Part shown: piece by piece, positions 35,407 through 44,001 of the stretch
Layout of the letters: every line of letters starts with the position of its first letter
How positions within the stretch are numbered: position 1 is the first letter of the stretch
From: JAIESQ01 sp964495375
GTDB lineage: Bacteria > Planctomycetota > Planctomycetia > Pirellulales > JAEUIK01
Assembly (NCBI GenBank): GCA_964495375.1
Contig: CAZBWM010000005.1
Span: 62,001-126,000 of the forward strand
Direction: 5' to 3'
Length of the DNA stretch: 64,000 nucleotides
Translations under genes and position numbers: made by a program
Notes under the pieces: model-generated
Database searches by the model: none
Seen by the model: only the letters and a program-made list of their open reading frames with translations
What the model was told of the DNA's origin: nothing

Positions 35407-36735
35407 TCATCGCATCGCGGAATTCGCTTCGAGCACTTCAGACAGTCCGCGATCGCTCTGGCTCAAGAGCACCAAGAGCGCGGTGACGGCGGCCAGGGGA
35501 TCGGCGAGGGGAGGATATGCATCCGCAAACCAGATTCGCGCGCCGGCGCAGCAGCCCACGCCGGCCCGGGCCGCGTGAATGGCGAGATACGCGGATTCTG
35601 GCACGTCGGTGTGATTGATGTGCAGCTCGCTGCCCGACGCCGCGGCGAGTGTCGCGGCTAATTGCGACAGCTGGATTGGCTGGCCAAGTTCGTCGACGAC
35701 TGCGAGCGTCGCGCCATCGTCGCCGATCCACAAGCCCAGGTGTGACGACGTCTCGACAACATACTGACCGAGCGAGCAGGGCAGGGCAGGGGGGCGCGGC
35801 GAAGCAAGCCCGCTCGACGCACTGCTGGGCAAGTCAGCAGTGGCACCGTGCGACTTCTCGAATAGGGGAGTTTGCTTTGCACCGACATACTCGAACAGCT
35901 CGCAGCGCACCGTTTCCAACAGTCCGCTGAACTGTTGTCGCCAGGGCTCGCAGGCAGTGTCGAGCACGATTCGCAGTGGCCGCAGCGCGTGATAATGGTT
36001 GCGGAGCCGTTCGAGATAGGTGGGCGCGATTTGGCCGCGCGCTGCCGTGCCCGCGCGGCGCGTCGGCCGATCGAGCGATGTGAGCGCCAGGTTGCGCACC
36101 GTTTCGAGGGTGCCGGGCAGCGACCAGGGTCGGGCATCGGGTCCCCAGATTTGTAAGGTCACTTCATGCGCCGGCTGACGCGACTGGCCGATGTACAGGC
36201 TGGCCGCGCCGCGCTCTTGAAGTTGCGTGGCGACGAGCGCCGGCGCCGTCGTCGCGCCGAGATCGACGATCGACAGTCCGCTCCAGCGCAAGGCTTCACT
36301 CGTGGCGGCCACGATTTCCGGCGTGAGTAGCCCGCCGTCGGTCGCCAGAAAGCAGACGTCGCTCGCGCTCGCGCCGGCGTCGCGCAGTTGCCTGCCGAAG
36401 GCCATCGCGACTTGCCGCGCGACGCCCGTCGACAACTCGCGGCCGAAGATACCCCGCACACCGGTGGTGTCGAACAGCGACGCGAGCCCGCGCGGGCGGG
36501 GCCGAGAGTCGAGCTGCTTGCGGCGCGACGTCGAGAGCAAGCCGCCGTCGTCGTGCGCGTGTGGACAGTCGCGGCACTTGTCGTAGAACGACGCCAGCCG
36601 CGCCAGATGGATCGCTCGCGAGATCGAGTAATGCTCGGCCGGGCAGCGGTACTCGATCACGTCCGGCGTTGCTGCATTTGCGGAGCCGGGAGACTCCGGC
36701 AATTCGATAACCGGCACTAGCGGGCCTTCGGACAT
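35407..36735 (-). CDS. degenerate phosphohexomutase-like protein (predicted pseudoenzyme)
   Basis: 442 residues. Residues 84-160 match domain I of alpha-D-phosphohexomutases ('LFDTTGVRGIFGRELSTGVA'). The catalytic serine loop TASHNP is replaced by 'YIGQSRQPAHE' (181-191), and the Mg2+ loop DGDxDR by 'WIGDDGATLAVVDELG' (336-351). The N-terminus adds Cys31, Cys54, Cys57 and nearby histidines, a possible zinc site. Residues about 296-325 are encoded by two dispersed repeats (35776-35794 and 35819-35844). Phosphosugar isomerisation is unlikely; a scaffold or binding role is my inference. Composition is otherwise normal. Confidence 0.75.
   Translation of the reverse strand: MSEGPLVPVIELPESPGSANAATPDVIEYRCPAEHYSISRAIHLARLASFYDKCRDCPHAHDDGGLLSTSRRKQLDSRPRPRGLASLFDTTGVRGIFGRELSTGVARQVAMAFGRQLRDAGASASDVCFLATDGGLLTPEIVAATSEALRWSGLSIVDLGATTAPALVATQLQERGAASLYIGQSRQPAHEVTLQIWGPDARPWSLPGTLETVRNLALTSLDRPTRRAGTAARGQIAPTYLERLRNHYHALRPLRIVLDTACEPWRQQFSGLLETVRCELFEYVGAKQTPLFEKSHGATADLPSSASSGLASPRPPALPCSLGQYVVETSSHLGLWIGDDGATLAVVDELGQPIQLSQLAATLAAASGSELHINHTDVPESAYLAIHAARAGVGCCAGARIWFADAYPPLADPLAAVTALLVLLSQSDRGLSEVLEANSAMR
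35776..35794. repeat. GCAGGGCAGGGCAGGGGGG inside a gene
   Basis: The longest copy of the G-rich family in coding DNA. It is C-rich on the coding strand and yields 'PRPPALPCS' in the phosphohexomutase-like protein. Confidence 0.75.
35819..35844. repeat. GCACTGCTGGGCAAGTCAGCAGTGGC inside a gene
   Basis: One mismatch to the hairpin at 12545-12570. It is translated as 'GATADLPSSA' in the phosphohexomutase-like protein, 24 bp from the G-rich repeat. Confidence 0.75.
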
Positions 36736-36985
36736 CGTGTTCGCCGCTTCACACTGACAGCGCCCTGACGAAAGTCAGGGGCAGGGCAGGGGAGTGGCCG
36801 CGAACTGTACGGTAGAAGGCCGCTTGCGGGCAAGAGCACGCATGCTAGCTTGCGCGAGTTGGCACTTGTTAGCCGCGGGATTTATCCCGCGCGCTAGCTG
36901 GCGCGGTCTCGTCCTGCCTGTGCGCAGTCCTGACGTGCCGTCGCAGCGGCTGGCGCGCGGAGCAAGCTCCGCGGCTAACGGGGGG
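36736..36985. other. intergenic region made largely of repeats
   Basis: Contains CCCTGAC-GAAA-GTCAGGG (36763-36780), a 7-bp hairpin with GAAA loop; the G-rich repeat 36776-36793; and two CTAGCGCGCGG/CCGCGGCTAA arms at 36869-36905 and 36946-36979 in inverted orientation. No gene. Confidence 0.65.
36869..36979. repeat. 111-bp element with TTAGCCGCGG...CCGCGGCTAA ends
   Basis: Left arm 'TTAGCCGCGGGATTTATCCC' continuing GCGCGCTAGCTGGCG; right arm 'CTGGCGCGCGGAGCAAGCTC' continuing CGCGGCTAACG. The ends are inverted repeats. The same design occurs at 45363-45475. Confidence 0.75.
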
Positions 36986-38293
36986 CTATCGCACGCGGCA
37001 GCGGAAATGGCAGATGCCCCCCTCGCCGGGCTCGACCGGATCGAGGATTTCCCAGCGCAGCACCAGTGAGCCCACCGTGTTGTTCTCGGTGCCGAAGTTC
37101 GCCTTGACGCTCGCTTGCGCGCTGTCGGGCACATACTCGAGCCGCGCGGTGAGGTTGTCGACAATCGTCACGTTACCGATCGTTTCGTCGCCGACGTTAT
37201 CGAAGCGGAGCGTGAAATCGACCGTTTCGCCAGGCCGGGCAAATGGCGTGCTGGCCACCTTGCACAATCGCAGGGCAGGGCACCCCTTGTGCTCGATTAG
37301 GTACGTCGCCTGGACGCGGCGGTCGCCCACGACTTCGTTGGCGGCCTGATGTTCGAGCAGCACTTGCACTGCGCCAACATCGGTCCAGGCGATGGCAGCT
37401 TGCAGGCCTTCGGCCAGGTAAGGCTTTTCGGCCTGGATCAGCTCGCCGGTGCGAATGATGCCGATGTTTTCGTAGGGGAGCAGCGCGTCCTTCAACTCGC
37501 GCGGCTGAATCACTTGCATGACCAGCCCTTCGCGCTGTTGCAACGTCAGCGGAGTCGGCATCCGCAGGCCGGCTTGGGCCAACGGTTGATCGTCTTTAAC
37601 GGCGACCAACGGCGGCAACAGCTCGTTGATCGTTTCGGGGCCGTTGGGGCGATCGATGCCACGCGGGCCTTCGACCTGCTCGTTGAGATTCGCGCCGACG
37701 ATTTTGCGAATCGAGCCGAACCGCGGCGAATATAGGTGAACGCAGTTCGACGGCGTGACCTTGCGGCGGCCATCGAGCGTGTCGTAGTGCGCGATCGTGT
37801 CTTCGACGTTCAGCCCGTAGATGTGCCACGCGGAGTCGACCTTCACCGGCAGGTCGCGGTCGCCACCGTCGTGCAGGTACTCTTCCCAGGGCCAGGGATT
37901 GCCAAAGCCTGGCGGTGTCCACGGGCCCATGATCATGTAGGGCAGGGGGGGAGCGCCGGGCGGCAGCGGTTCCCACGGCAGACCGTTCTCTTCGTACCAG
38001 CGCGCCGTGCCACGATAGGCGGCCTCGGGCAAGGCCGAGAAAAAGTCGGGCGAAGGCAGCTCAAACTGGCCATCGTCGTCGTAGTCGGTCGCGGTGATGC
38101 GATAGTCGCTGATCGTCACGGCTCCGGTGTTGCCGGCACGCGCGCCGGCCACACGCGGCGATTCGGCGCCGCGCGCGCGATTTTCCTGCCGCGCGCACGA
38201 ACAGAAGACGATCGTCGCGCCGACGATCATCAGCAATCGCCACCAGCGCGGCAGCGGCTCGTCTCCGGCGTGTTCGTCTCGCGCGGATTGCAT
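36986..38293 (-). CDS. secreted DUF11-domain protein
   Basis: 435 residues. The N-terminal hydrophobic signal (about 20-33, 'LLMIVGATIVFCSCA') may end in a lipoprotein cysteine. Residues about 335-430 form one DUF11 repeat ('ARPGETVDFTLRFDNVGDET', then 'IVDNLTARLEYVPDSAQ'), a beta-sandwich common in planctomycete and archaeal surface proteins. The central 200 residues are not recognised but contain Pro-rich and acidic stretches. Last gene of a three-gene minus-strand operon with 38361 and 39339. Confidence 0.8.
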   Translation of the reverse strand: MQSARDEHAGDEPLPRWWRLLMIVGATIVFCSCARQENRARGAESPRVAGARAGNTGAVTISDYRITATDYDDDGQFELPSPDFFSALPEAAYRGTARWYEENGLPWEPLPPGAPPLPYMIMGPWTPPGFGNPWPWEEYLHDGGDRDLPVKVDSAWHIYGLNVEDTIAHYDTLDGRRKVTPSNCVHLYSPRFGSIRKIVGANLNEQVEGPRGIDRPNGPETINELLPPLVAVKDDQPLAQAGLRMPTPLTLQQREGLVMQVIQPRELKDALLPYENIGIIRTGELIQAEKPYLAEGLQAAIAWTDVGAVQVLLEHQAANEVVGDRRVQATYLIEHKGCPALRLCKVASTPFARPGETVDFTLRFDNVGDETIGNVTIVDNLTARLEYVPDSAQASVKANFGTENNTVGSLVLRWEILDPVEPGEGGICHFRCRVR

Positions 38294-38360
38294 CGGCGGA
38301 TTCTCTAGTTGGTCGACGAGTGTTGCCCGAACGGGCGTTGAAGGGCAAATCGGACGCGAA

Positions 38361-39281
38361 CTATCTCATACGGTGCGGCGCACGCGGTGGTACTGGCACG
38401 CCGACCGGTACCGGTCGCGGGCCGGCAGGCAGGGGTCGACGAGCCCGGGCTGAAGCATGGTGCGACGCCTGCCGCGCGGTGTGTGTCAGCGGTTCGACCA
38501 CTTCTCGCTCGTCGCTGATGGCCGCGGCGGCACTCGAGTACTTGATCAGCGGCGCACAGGAACGGGTAAGCCATTCCTCTTCGGTGTATCCGGCATCCGG
38601 CAGCGGCAACCGCCCACCGAGCCGCACGATCGCCATCGGGCGACCGAGAGCGTCGGCCATCAGCAGGGGATCGTCGCTCGGCCGGGCATCGAAGCTCAGC
38701 GGTGCGCCGGCCGCGGCCGAGGCCGGAATCGCTTTGTCGGGATCTTCGAGATAGACGACTCGCGTGATGAACTTGCCTTGCAGGGCTTGTTCGAGGTCGT
38801 CCTGTTCCAGTTCGATCAGCACCGGAAACCGCTGTTCGACCCCGGGCGGGGCATACGTGCGATTGATCAGCTCGATCGTGGGATACAACTCGGCGCCGGC
38901 ATGAAAGGGAATTCGCGTGACCTTGAAGCGATAAACCGGCGCAATCAGCAATCCGAAGTTGCGCGGCGAAGGCTCAGGTTCGTCGAACCCCCCTTCAACC
39001 GCCGCCGAGATCAAGGCCCCTTCGGGCGCCTTGATCTCGACCGGCTGAAAATAACCAGGCAATGGTCCGCCCCGCCGGAGCTGCTCACTTCCAATCGCTC
39101 CCGGAGGCCAGTCGCCACGATGTCGATAGTGGATCCCCGCTTGCTGCGCCCACAGCGCTTGCGGCGCCAGGAGCAGCATGAGGAGCACGATCGTTCGCAG
39201 GCGTGCAGCGCCGTTTCGCTCGGCCGCCGAGGCGGTCGTCGAATTGCGGGGCAGCGAAACCATTGCCATGGAAATACGCAT
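38361..39281 (-). CDS. secreted protein, paralog of the next gene upstream
   Basis: 306 residues from ATG 39281. A signal peptide ends at about 46 (LLMLLLAPQALWAQQ). Residues about 105-215 are clearly paralogous to the protein of 39339-40442: 'YRFKVTRIPFHAGAELYPTI', 'DLEQALQGKFITRVVYLEDP' and 'GRPMAIVRLGG' correspond to 'YRLKLTNIPGRPGIELYPTV', 'DLDQVTSGNFVTKVLYLPDP' and 'GSILAIVRIGN'. The C-terminal 45 residues are Ala/Arg/Pro/His-rich. No known domain; likely envelope or outer-membrane associated. Confidence 0.75.
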   Translation of the reverse strand: MRISMAMVSLPRNSTTASAAERNGAARLRTIVLLMLLLAPQALWAQQAGIHYRHRGDWPPGAIGSEQLRRGGPLPGYFQPVEIKAPEGALISAAVEGGFDEPEPSPRNFGLLIAPVYRFKVTRIPFHAGAELYPTIELINRTYAPPGVEQRFPVLIELEQDDLEQALQGKFITRVVYLEDPDKAIPASAAAGAPLSFDARPSDDPLLMADALGRPMAIVRLGGRLPLPDAGYTEEEWLTRSCAPLIKYSSAAAAISDEREVVEPLTHTARQASHHASARARRPLPAGPRPVPVGVPVPPRAPHRMR

Positions 39282-39338
39282 CCTTCGTTTCCGGATCACC
39301 GCGGGCCGATTCCCGCGGCGACTGTAGCCAGCGTTGCC

Positions 39339-40442
39339 TTACTGCACGCACTCCACCGTGTCGCACGGCGGCTGGTGGAGGCGAGCCTTCTCAGGCACTG
39401 CCCGCTCGCTGATGTGCATGCGGTTGACCGGCTTGGGATAGCTCATGCCGGGACGCTGTTTGACGTCGATCTTGAATTCGCGCGTCGGCTTCGGCAGATC
39501 GACGTGCGTGTGATTGCGAATGACGTGTTTCTGCAAGCCGGCCGGAATCCCCAGCGGGATGTGCGGCGGGCCAGGCAAGCCGATCGGCGTGCCGCTGATC
39601 GGCATCCCCCATTCGGGAGCATTAACACCGGAGATCATCGCGGCGTCCGCGCCACTGCCCATGCCACCGGGGCCCATGCCGGCGCCCATACCGCCGGGGC
39701 CGCAATCGCCGGGGCCCCCAGGTCCGCCCATGCCACCAGGGCCCATGCCGCCAGGGCCGAACATGCCTTCACCACCGGGGCCAATCAGTTCCCCTTCACC
39801 ACCGGCAGCAGTCAGGTCCTTGTTACCGATGCGGACGATCGCCAGGATCGAGCCCATGCGATCGGCTTCGACGATCGGGTCGAGGCCCGGGTCCAGCTTC
39901 GTGCTCACGAGAGTGCCGACACCTGCGATGGCCAACTCCTGGAATTCAGGATCGGGCAAGTAAAGCACCTTGGTGACGAAGTTGCCGCTAGTGACCTGAT
40001 CGAGGTCTTCCTCGGTGAATTGAATCGGGATGGCGTTGTGCGCCAGGTAGGCGTCGGTACGCGGCATCACGGGCGCGACTTCGACGGTCGGATAGAGCTC
40101 GATGCCCGGGCGGCCCGGAATGTTGGTGAGCTTCAACCGATAGAGCGCGCCCTGCGGAAAGTTGTAGCGCCCTGGCATGACGATCGGCTCGGCGTCGAAC
40201 AGGCCCGGCGCGCTGACGTCCCAAGTGACGTGAGCCCCTTCAGGTCCGGCGAAGTCGAGCTGCGAAGCGGGCAGGACCAGCGGGCCCGGCGCTTCGGGAT
40301 ACAACACACCAGGGCCAGGGCCATCGACGCCCGGACCGGGGTGCATCAGCATCGCGGAAGGAGGCAAGTTGTCGGCGCCACCGGGTGCTCGGCACCCCAG
40401 CGTCGCGGCGGCTAAAGCCAGCGACCAATAAACACGTTTCAT
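39339..40442 (-). CDS. secreted lipoprotein, first gene of the paralogous operon
   Basis: 367 residues from ATG 40442, supported by GGGGAG 7 nt upstream; the ATG at 40460 is less likely. A signal with lipobox-like 'LAAATLGC' leads to Cys17. After the domain shared with 38361, a long Gly/Pro/Met tract (built on GPGGMG) spans about residues 215-255. A conserved C-terminus with 'IRNHTHVDLPKPTREFKIDV' follows. It is probably anchored to the outer or cytoplasmic membrane. The operon seems to code for a planctomycete surface assembly; that is an inference. Confidence 0.78.
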   Translation of the reverse strand: MKRVYWSLALAAATLGCRAPGGADNLPPSAMLMHPGPGVDGPGPGVLYPEAPGPLVLPASQLDFAGPEGAHVTWDVSAPGLFDAEPIVMPGRYNFPQGALYRLKLTNIPGRPGIELYPTVEVAPVMPRTDAYLAHNAIPIQFTEEDLDQVTSGNFVTKVLYLPDPEFQELAIAGVGTLVSTKLDPGLDPIVEADRMGSILAIVRIGNKDLTAAGGEGELIGPGGEGMFGPGGMGPGGMGGPGGPGDCGPGGMGAGMGPGGMGSGADAAMISGVNAPEWGMPISGTPIGLPGPPHIPLGIPAGLQKHVIRNHTHVDLPKPTREFKIDVKQRPGMSYPKPVNRMHISERAVPEKARLHQPPCDTVECVQ

Positions 40443-40649
40443 GGGAAAGCTCCCCCCCAAGGGAATTGCCGTGGACCGTCATGACGGGCGGCGATACCAT
40501 TGCCGGCCCGATGGATTTGCCATTGACCTCAAGTGCCGCGACACGTTGGCGAGCGGTCTGCTCTTTCGCTGCGTCTGCGGTGTGGGTTTCGCTGGATATC
40601 GTCGGCCCGTTAGAACCCTAATCTTTGGAAAAACCGGCAAAACCCCGCA

Positions 40650-41933
40650 ATGAAGGCCAGCTTGCCCAAACCGCCAACGGTAATTCTCGGGCTGTTGATC
40701 GTTGCGGCGCTTGGACTTGGCGCGGTGGCGCGTGCGCAGTTGCCTGAGAGCCGGTTGCCTGCACATCGTCAGCAGGCACCCTCAGTGCCAGTAGCCGAGG
40801 CCTGGCCGAGCGCACCGCACGGTGGCGCAAGTTCGGCAGTGGCGCGCGGGGCAGGGCAGGGGGGGGCGGTTCCCGGTCGCCAGGCCGTGACCAGTCGCCC
40901 ACACGCCGCGCATGCGACGCGATCGGCCGCGCCGTACGGCCATCGAAGTGCCGCCGGACCAAGACTGCCGCAGACGCCGATTACCTTGGCACAAGTGTCA
41001 CCGCGCGCGACACCAGCACCACCACGTACCGCTGCCGCGCCGGCATCCAATTCTTTGCCAGCAGCCGTGCCCGCGCCAACCCCGGCTCCCCCCGCCAGCG
41101 CGACAATCGACCAGCGCGGTAACGACCTGGTCACGCAGGCCGTGGAGCGATTGAGCGCCCACACGTCGGTCTCCGCCAAACTGCGCGAAGAGATTGACCT
41201 CTACGGGCAGCGGCTGCTGGCGACCGGCAGCTACCTGCAAGGGCCTGGTCCGCAGCATCCGTTTCGCTTGGAAATTGTCGCCAAGAGTGGTGAGCGGCAG
41301 AGTGTCGTCGAGCATGTGTGTGATGGTCGCTTGCTGTGGATGTTCCGTCGGGTGAATGGCAAACAAAGCCTGACGAAAGTCGATCTGTCGAGCGTGGGTC
41401 CGGCGCTCGTGGCGACCGCGCCCACTCAGCCTCCGGCGCTGGTGAACTTCGCGCTGGGTGGCTTGCCGAAGATGTTGGCCAATCTCAACGCGGCGTTCGT
41501 CTTCTCAGCACCGCAACAAAGCATGATGCGCGGCGTGCCGGTCTGGACGCTCGAAGGGAAGTGGCGCGCTAGCGCCCTGGCGACGCTGCTGCCGGACAAG
41601 AAGGAAGAGATCCTCAAAGGCTCGACGCCTGACTTCGCGAAGGTCGCCGACCAATTGCCAGAGACCGTGACGCTGACGATCGCGCAGTCGACGCTGTTTC
41701 CGCATCGGATCGAGTATCGCCGCGAGCAGAAGCATGCGGGCTCGCTGCAGCCGCGGCGCTTCGGCAAAAGCATCGCGGCCGAAACGATGGTGGCGATCGA
41801 GCTGTTCGACGTGGCGCTCGACATGACGATCGACTCGCGGCAGTTCGTCTGGTCGGCCGGCAATCTCGAAGCGGTCGAAGGGAGCTGGGAATACGCCGGC
41901 GCTCTGCGGACGATACGTCAGCCGGCGCCGTAG
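40650..41933 (+). CDS. LolA/LolB-like periplasmic protein
   Basis: 427 residues. An N-terminal signal peptide (about 10-29) is followed by an Ala/Pro/Arg-rich linker to about 145, part of it ('ARGAGQGGAV') encoded by the G-rich repeat at 40848-40866. A domain of about 250 residues follows with alternating strands ('SYLQGPGPQHPFRLEIVAKS', 'VCDGRLLWMFRRVNGKQSLT') as in outer-membrane lipoprotein-sorting (LolA-type) proteins. Probably a lipid- or lipoprotein-binding periplasmic carrier; the call rests on pattern only. Confidence 0.65.
   Translation: MKASLPKPPTVILGLLIVAALGLGAVARAQLPESRLPAHRQQAPSVPVAEAWPSAPHGGASSAVARGAGQGGAVPGRQAVTSRPHAAHATRSAAPYGHRSAAGPRLPQTPITLAQVSPRATPAPPRTAAAPASNSLPAAVPAPTPAPPASATIDQRGNDLVTQAVERLSAHTSVSAKLREEIDLYGQRLLATGSYLQGPGPQHPFRLEIVAKSGERQSVVEHVCDGRLLWMFRRVNGKQSLTKVDLSSVGPALVATAPTQPPALVNFALGGLPKMLANLNAAFVFSAPQQSMMRGVPVWTLEGKWRASALATLLPDKKEEILKGSTPDFAKVADQLPETVTLTIAQSTLFPHRIEYRREQKHAGSLQPRRFGKSIAAETMVAIELFDVALDMTIDSRQFVWSAGNLEAVEGSWEYAGALRTIRQPAP
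40848..40866 (+). repeat. GGGGCAGGGCAGGGGGGGG inside a gene
   Basis: G-rich family member in the linker of the LolA-like gene, on its coding strand. Confidence 0.7.
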
Positions 41934-41962
41934 CGTGGCATGGGCTTGCCAGCCGATGTATT

Positions 41963-41983
41963 GCACGGCCAGGATGGCCGTGC
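41963..41983. terminator. GCACGGCCA-GGA-TGGCCGTGC hairpin between convergent genes
   Basis: Perfect 9-bp stem with 3-nt loop in the 67 bp between the convergent genes ending at 41933 and 42002. No U-tract. Nearly the same word is a frequent planctomycete intergenic repeat, so it could be both repeat and terminator. Confidence 0.5.
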
Positions 41984-42001
41984 CACGATGTATCGCCGCA
42001 C

Positions 42002-42664
42002 TCACCACTGCGGCAGATGAAACACCGAGTTGACCGTCACCACGGTCGTCTTCCCGTCGCGATAGCTGATCAGGTTGATGCCGGCGTTGTTCTGCAGGAT
42101 CTCGCGACAGCGCACTAAAGGCCAGCCGAGCCGCAGCGCCAGATAGATGCGATTGACGACGTTGTGCGCGACAACGGCGATCGCCTGCCCACGATGCCGC
42201 TCGAGTAACTTGGCGAACACTGGCTCGATGCGGGCCTCGACCTGGGCCATGTTCTCGCCACCGCCGTAGGGGTGGACGATCGGATCTTCGCGGAACAGCC
42301 GCCACGCCTCGTGATCGTTCTGCTCGATCTCAGGCCAGGAGCGTCCCTCCCAGTCGCCCACGTCACATTCGATCAGGTCGTCGATCACGATTGGTGTGAG
42401 TGCATGTGGCCGCGCGATGGCCGCGGCGGTCTCGCGCGTACGCAACAGCGGGCTGGTATAGACCGCGTCGAGCCGGTAGCGAGCGAGAAACTCGCCAGCC
42501 GCATCCGCCTGGCGATGCCCCATGGGGTCGAGCGGCACGTCGGCGCGGCGGCCTTGCAAGTGGGGAGGCTTCTGCAGGTTGTTGGCTGTCGCACCGTGTC
42601 GCAACAGATAGAGATAGCAAGTATCCGGGGCAGGGGAGGGTGGGGCGCTCGCAGGTTTGTTCAT
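42002..42664 (-). CDS. histidine phosphatase superfamily protein (phosphoglycerate-mutase-like)
   Basis: 220 residues from ATG 42664, overlapping the pdxA stop (ATGA). The phosphohistidine loop is 'YLLRHGATANN'; the second active-site His is in 'AVVAHNVVNR', and 'GDWEGRSWPEI' is a PGM-family segment. Substrate undefined: alpha-ribazole phosphatase-like, cofactor-dependent PGM-like and broad phosphatases share these motifs. Coupling to pdxA hints at vitamin-related phosphate chemistry, but this is inference. The N-terminus is partly encoded by a GGGGCAGGGGAGGG repeat (42627-42640). Confidence 0.85.
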   Translation of the reverse strand: MNKPASAPPSPAPDTCYLYLLRHGATANNLQKPPHLQGRRADVPLDPMGHRQADAAGEFLARYRLDAVYTSPLLRTRETAAAIARPHALTPIVIDDLIECDVGDWEGRSWPEIEQNDHEAWRLFREDPIVHPYGGGENMAQVEARIEPVFAKLLERHRGQAIAVVAHNVVNRIYLALRLGWPLVRCREILQNNAGINLISYRDGKTTVVTVNSVFHLPQW

Positions 42665-43746
42665 CGAACGGTCTCTGTGGCTGTGCGAGCAGCCGCGCTG
42701 GCCGCGCGCTCGCGCCGGCTCGCTAACAGCGCCGCGACCCGCACCGCTTCGACCATCCCCTCGGTGCTCGCTCGACCTTGCCAGGCGAGATCGAAGGCCG
42801 TGCCGTGGGCGACGCTGGTGCGAATGATCGGCAGCCCGAGCGTGACGTTGACCGCCTGGTGCATGCCTAGCAGCTTGAGCGCGATGTGCCCTTGATCGTG
42901 ATACATGGCCACGACGGCGTCGAACTCGCCGTCGCGAGCGCGAACCATCGCGGTGTCGGCCGGTAGCGGGCCGGTAAGATCGAGCCCGGCGACGCGGCCA
43001 CGCTCGACGGCCGGCGCGATGATCTCGATTTCTTCGCGACCAAACAGCCCTTGCTCGCCGGCGTGGGGATTGAGCGCGCAAACCGCCACGCGCGGCGCCG
43101 AGAGCTTGATGCGCTCGAGCGCCGCGGAAGCCAGTTGCGATTTGGCGAGCACGGCGTCGCTGGTCAAATGGCGCGGCACGTCGGCCAGCGCCATGTGCAA
43201 GGTGACATGGATGACGCCGAGCCCGGCTGGGCCGCGCACGCCATGCCCTGCCGCCAGGTAGAGCATCATGGCGAAGTCTTCGACGCCGCAGAGCTCGGCC
43301 AACAATTCGGTATGCCCTGGATAATGATGCCCGGCCTGCCAGAGCGCGGCCTTGTTCAGCGGAGCGGTTACGATCGCGTCGACGTGGCCGGCCAGTGCCA
43401 TGTGCGTGGCGGCCACCAGGGCGTCGTACGCCGCCTGACCGCCACGGGCATCGATCAGGGCCGGGGGCACATCGGCAGCCGAGGGATCGACCACCGTCAG
43501 ACAGGGAATCGCGTCGATGGTAGGCGTCGCATCGCCGATCTTGGAGATTTCGACGACTCGCGGCCCGATTCCACTCCGACCTTTGTCCCCAATGGCCACC
43601 GCGCGGCGCAACACTTCAGGGTAACCCAGCACGACCGGGCGACAGGTTTGGTGCAGCGCCGGCGAGGTCCAGGCCCCGGCGATGACCTCGGGGCCGACAC
43701 CGGCCGGGTCTCCCATCGTGATGGCGATCAGGGGCTTCGCGGTCAT
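42661..43746 (-). CDS. pdxA: 4-hydroxythreonine-4-phosphate dehydrogenase
   Basis: 361 residues. It oxidises and decarboxylates 4-phosphohydroxy-L-threonine in the DXP-dependent pyridoxal phosphate pathway. Signatures: 'ITMGDPAGVGPEV', 'TAPLNKAALWQAGHHYPGHT', 'ALNPHAGEQGLFGREE', 'MYHDQGHIALKLL' and 'RTSVAHGTAFDLA', with the metal-binding histidines in place. A four-base overlap couples it to the phosphatase downstream. Confidence 0.94.
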   Translation of the reverse strand: MTAKPLIAITMGDPAGVGPEVIAGAWTSPALHQTCRPVVLGYPEVLRRAVAIGDKGRSGIGPRVVEISKIGDATPTIDAIPCLTVVDPSAADVPPALIDARGGQAAYDALVAATHMALAGHVDAIVTAPLNKAALWQAGHHYPGHTELLAELCGVEDFAMMLYLAAGHGVRGPAGLGVIHVTLHMALADVPRHLTSDAVLAKSQLASAALERIKLSAPRVAVCALNPHAGEQGLFGREEIEIIAPAVERGRVAGLDLTGPLPADTAMVRARDGEFDAVVAMYHDQGHIALKLLGMHQAVNVTLGLPIIRTSVAHGTAFDLAWQGRASTEGMVEAVRVAALLASRRERAASAAARTATETVR

Positions 43747-43802
43747 GTTGAGCGGTAGGCGGTTAAATTGCTGGCACGCCGCGAGCAGCGTGGTTGTTAG
43801 CG

Positions 43803-43817
43803 GCAGGGCAGGGGGGT
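43803..43817 (+). repeat. GCAGGGCAGGGGGGT repeat
   Basis: G-rich family copy in the divergent intergenic region between pdxA and hupE. Confidence 0.65.
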
Positions 43818-44001
43818 GGTTTCGCGTGTTCGATCAAGGAAATCTGACCCGCTACACTGTATCTTCGCAGCTAGACGGGGCTTGGTGAAGTACGATAAAA
43901 TGCGACACAGCCAGCGGTTGGCAAGTTCAGCCGCCGGCTTTCCCACACAACCCAACGGGCGTTCTGCCCGACGAGCAACCAACGATCGAAAGGGCCTCCT
44001 G

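Noticed and set aside
41505..42305. 266-codon minus frame spanning two genes
   Set aside because: It overlaps the LolA-like and phosphatase genes in wrong frames.
43747..44001. Possible cobalamin or nickel riboswitch before hupE
   Set aside because: Only short hairpin-like words; no conserved riboswitch core (such as GCCACTG) was found.
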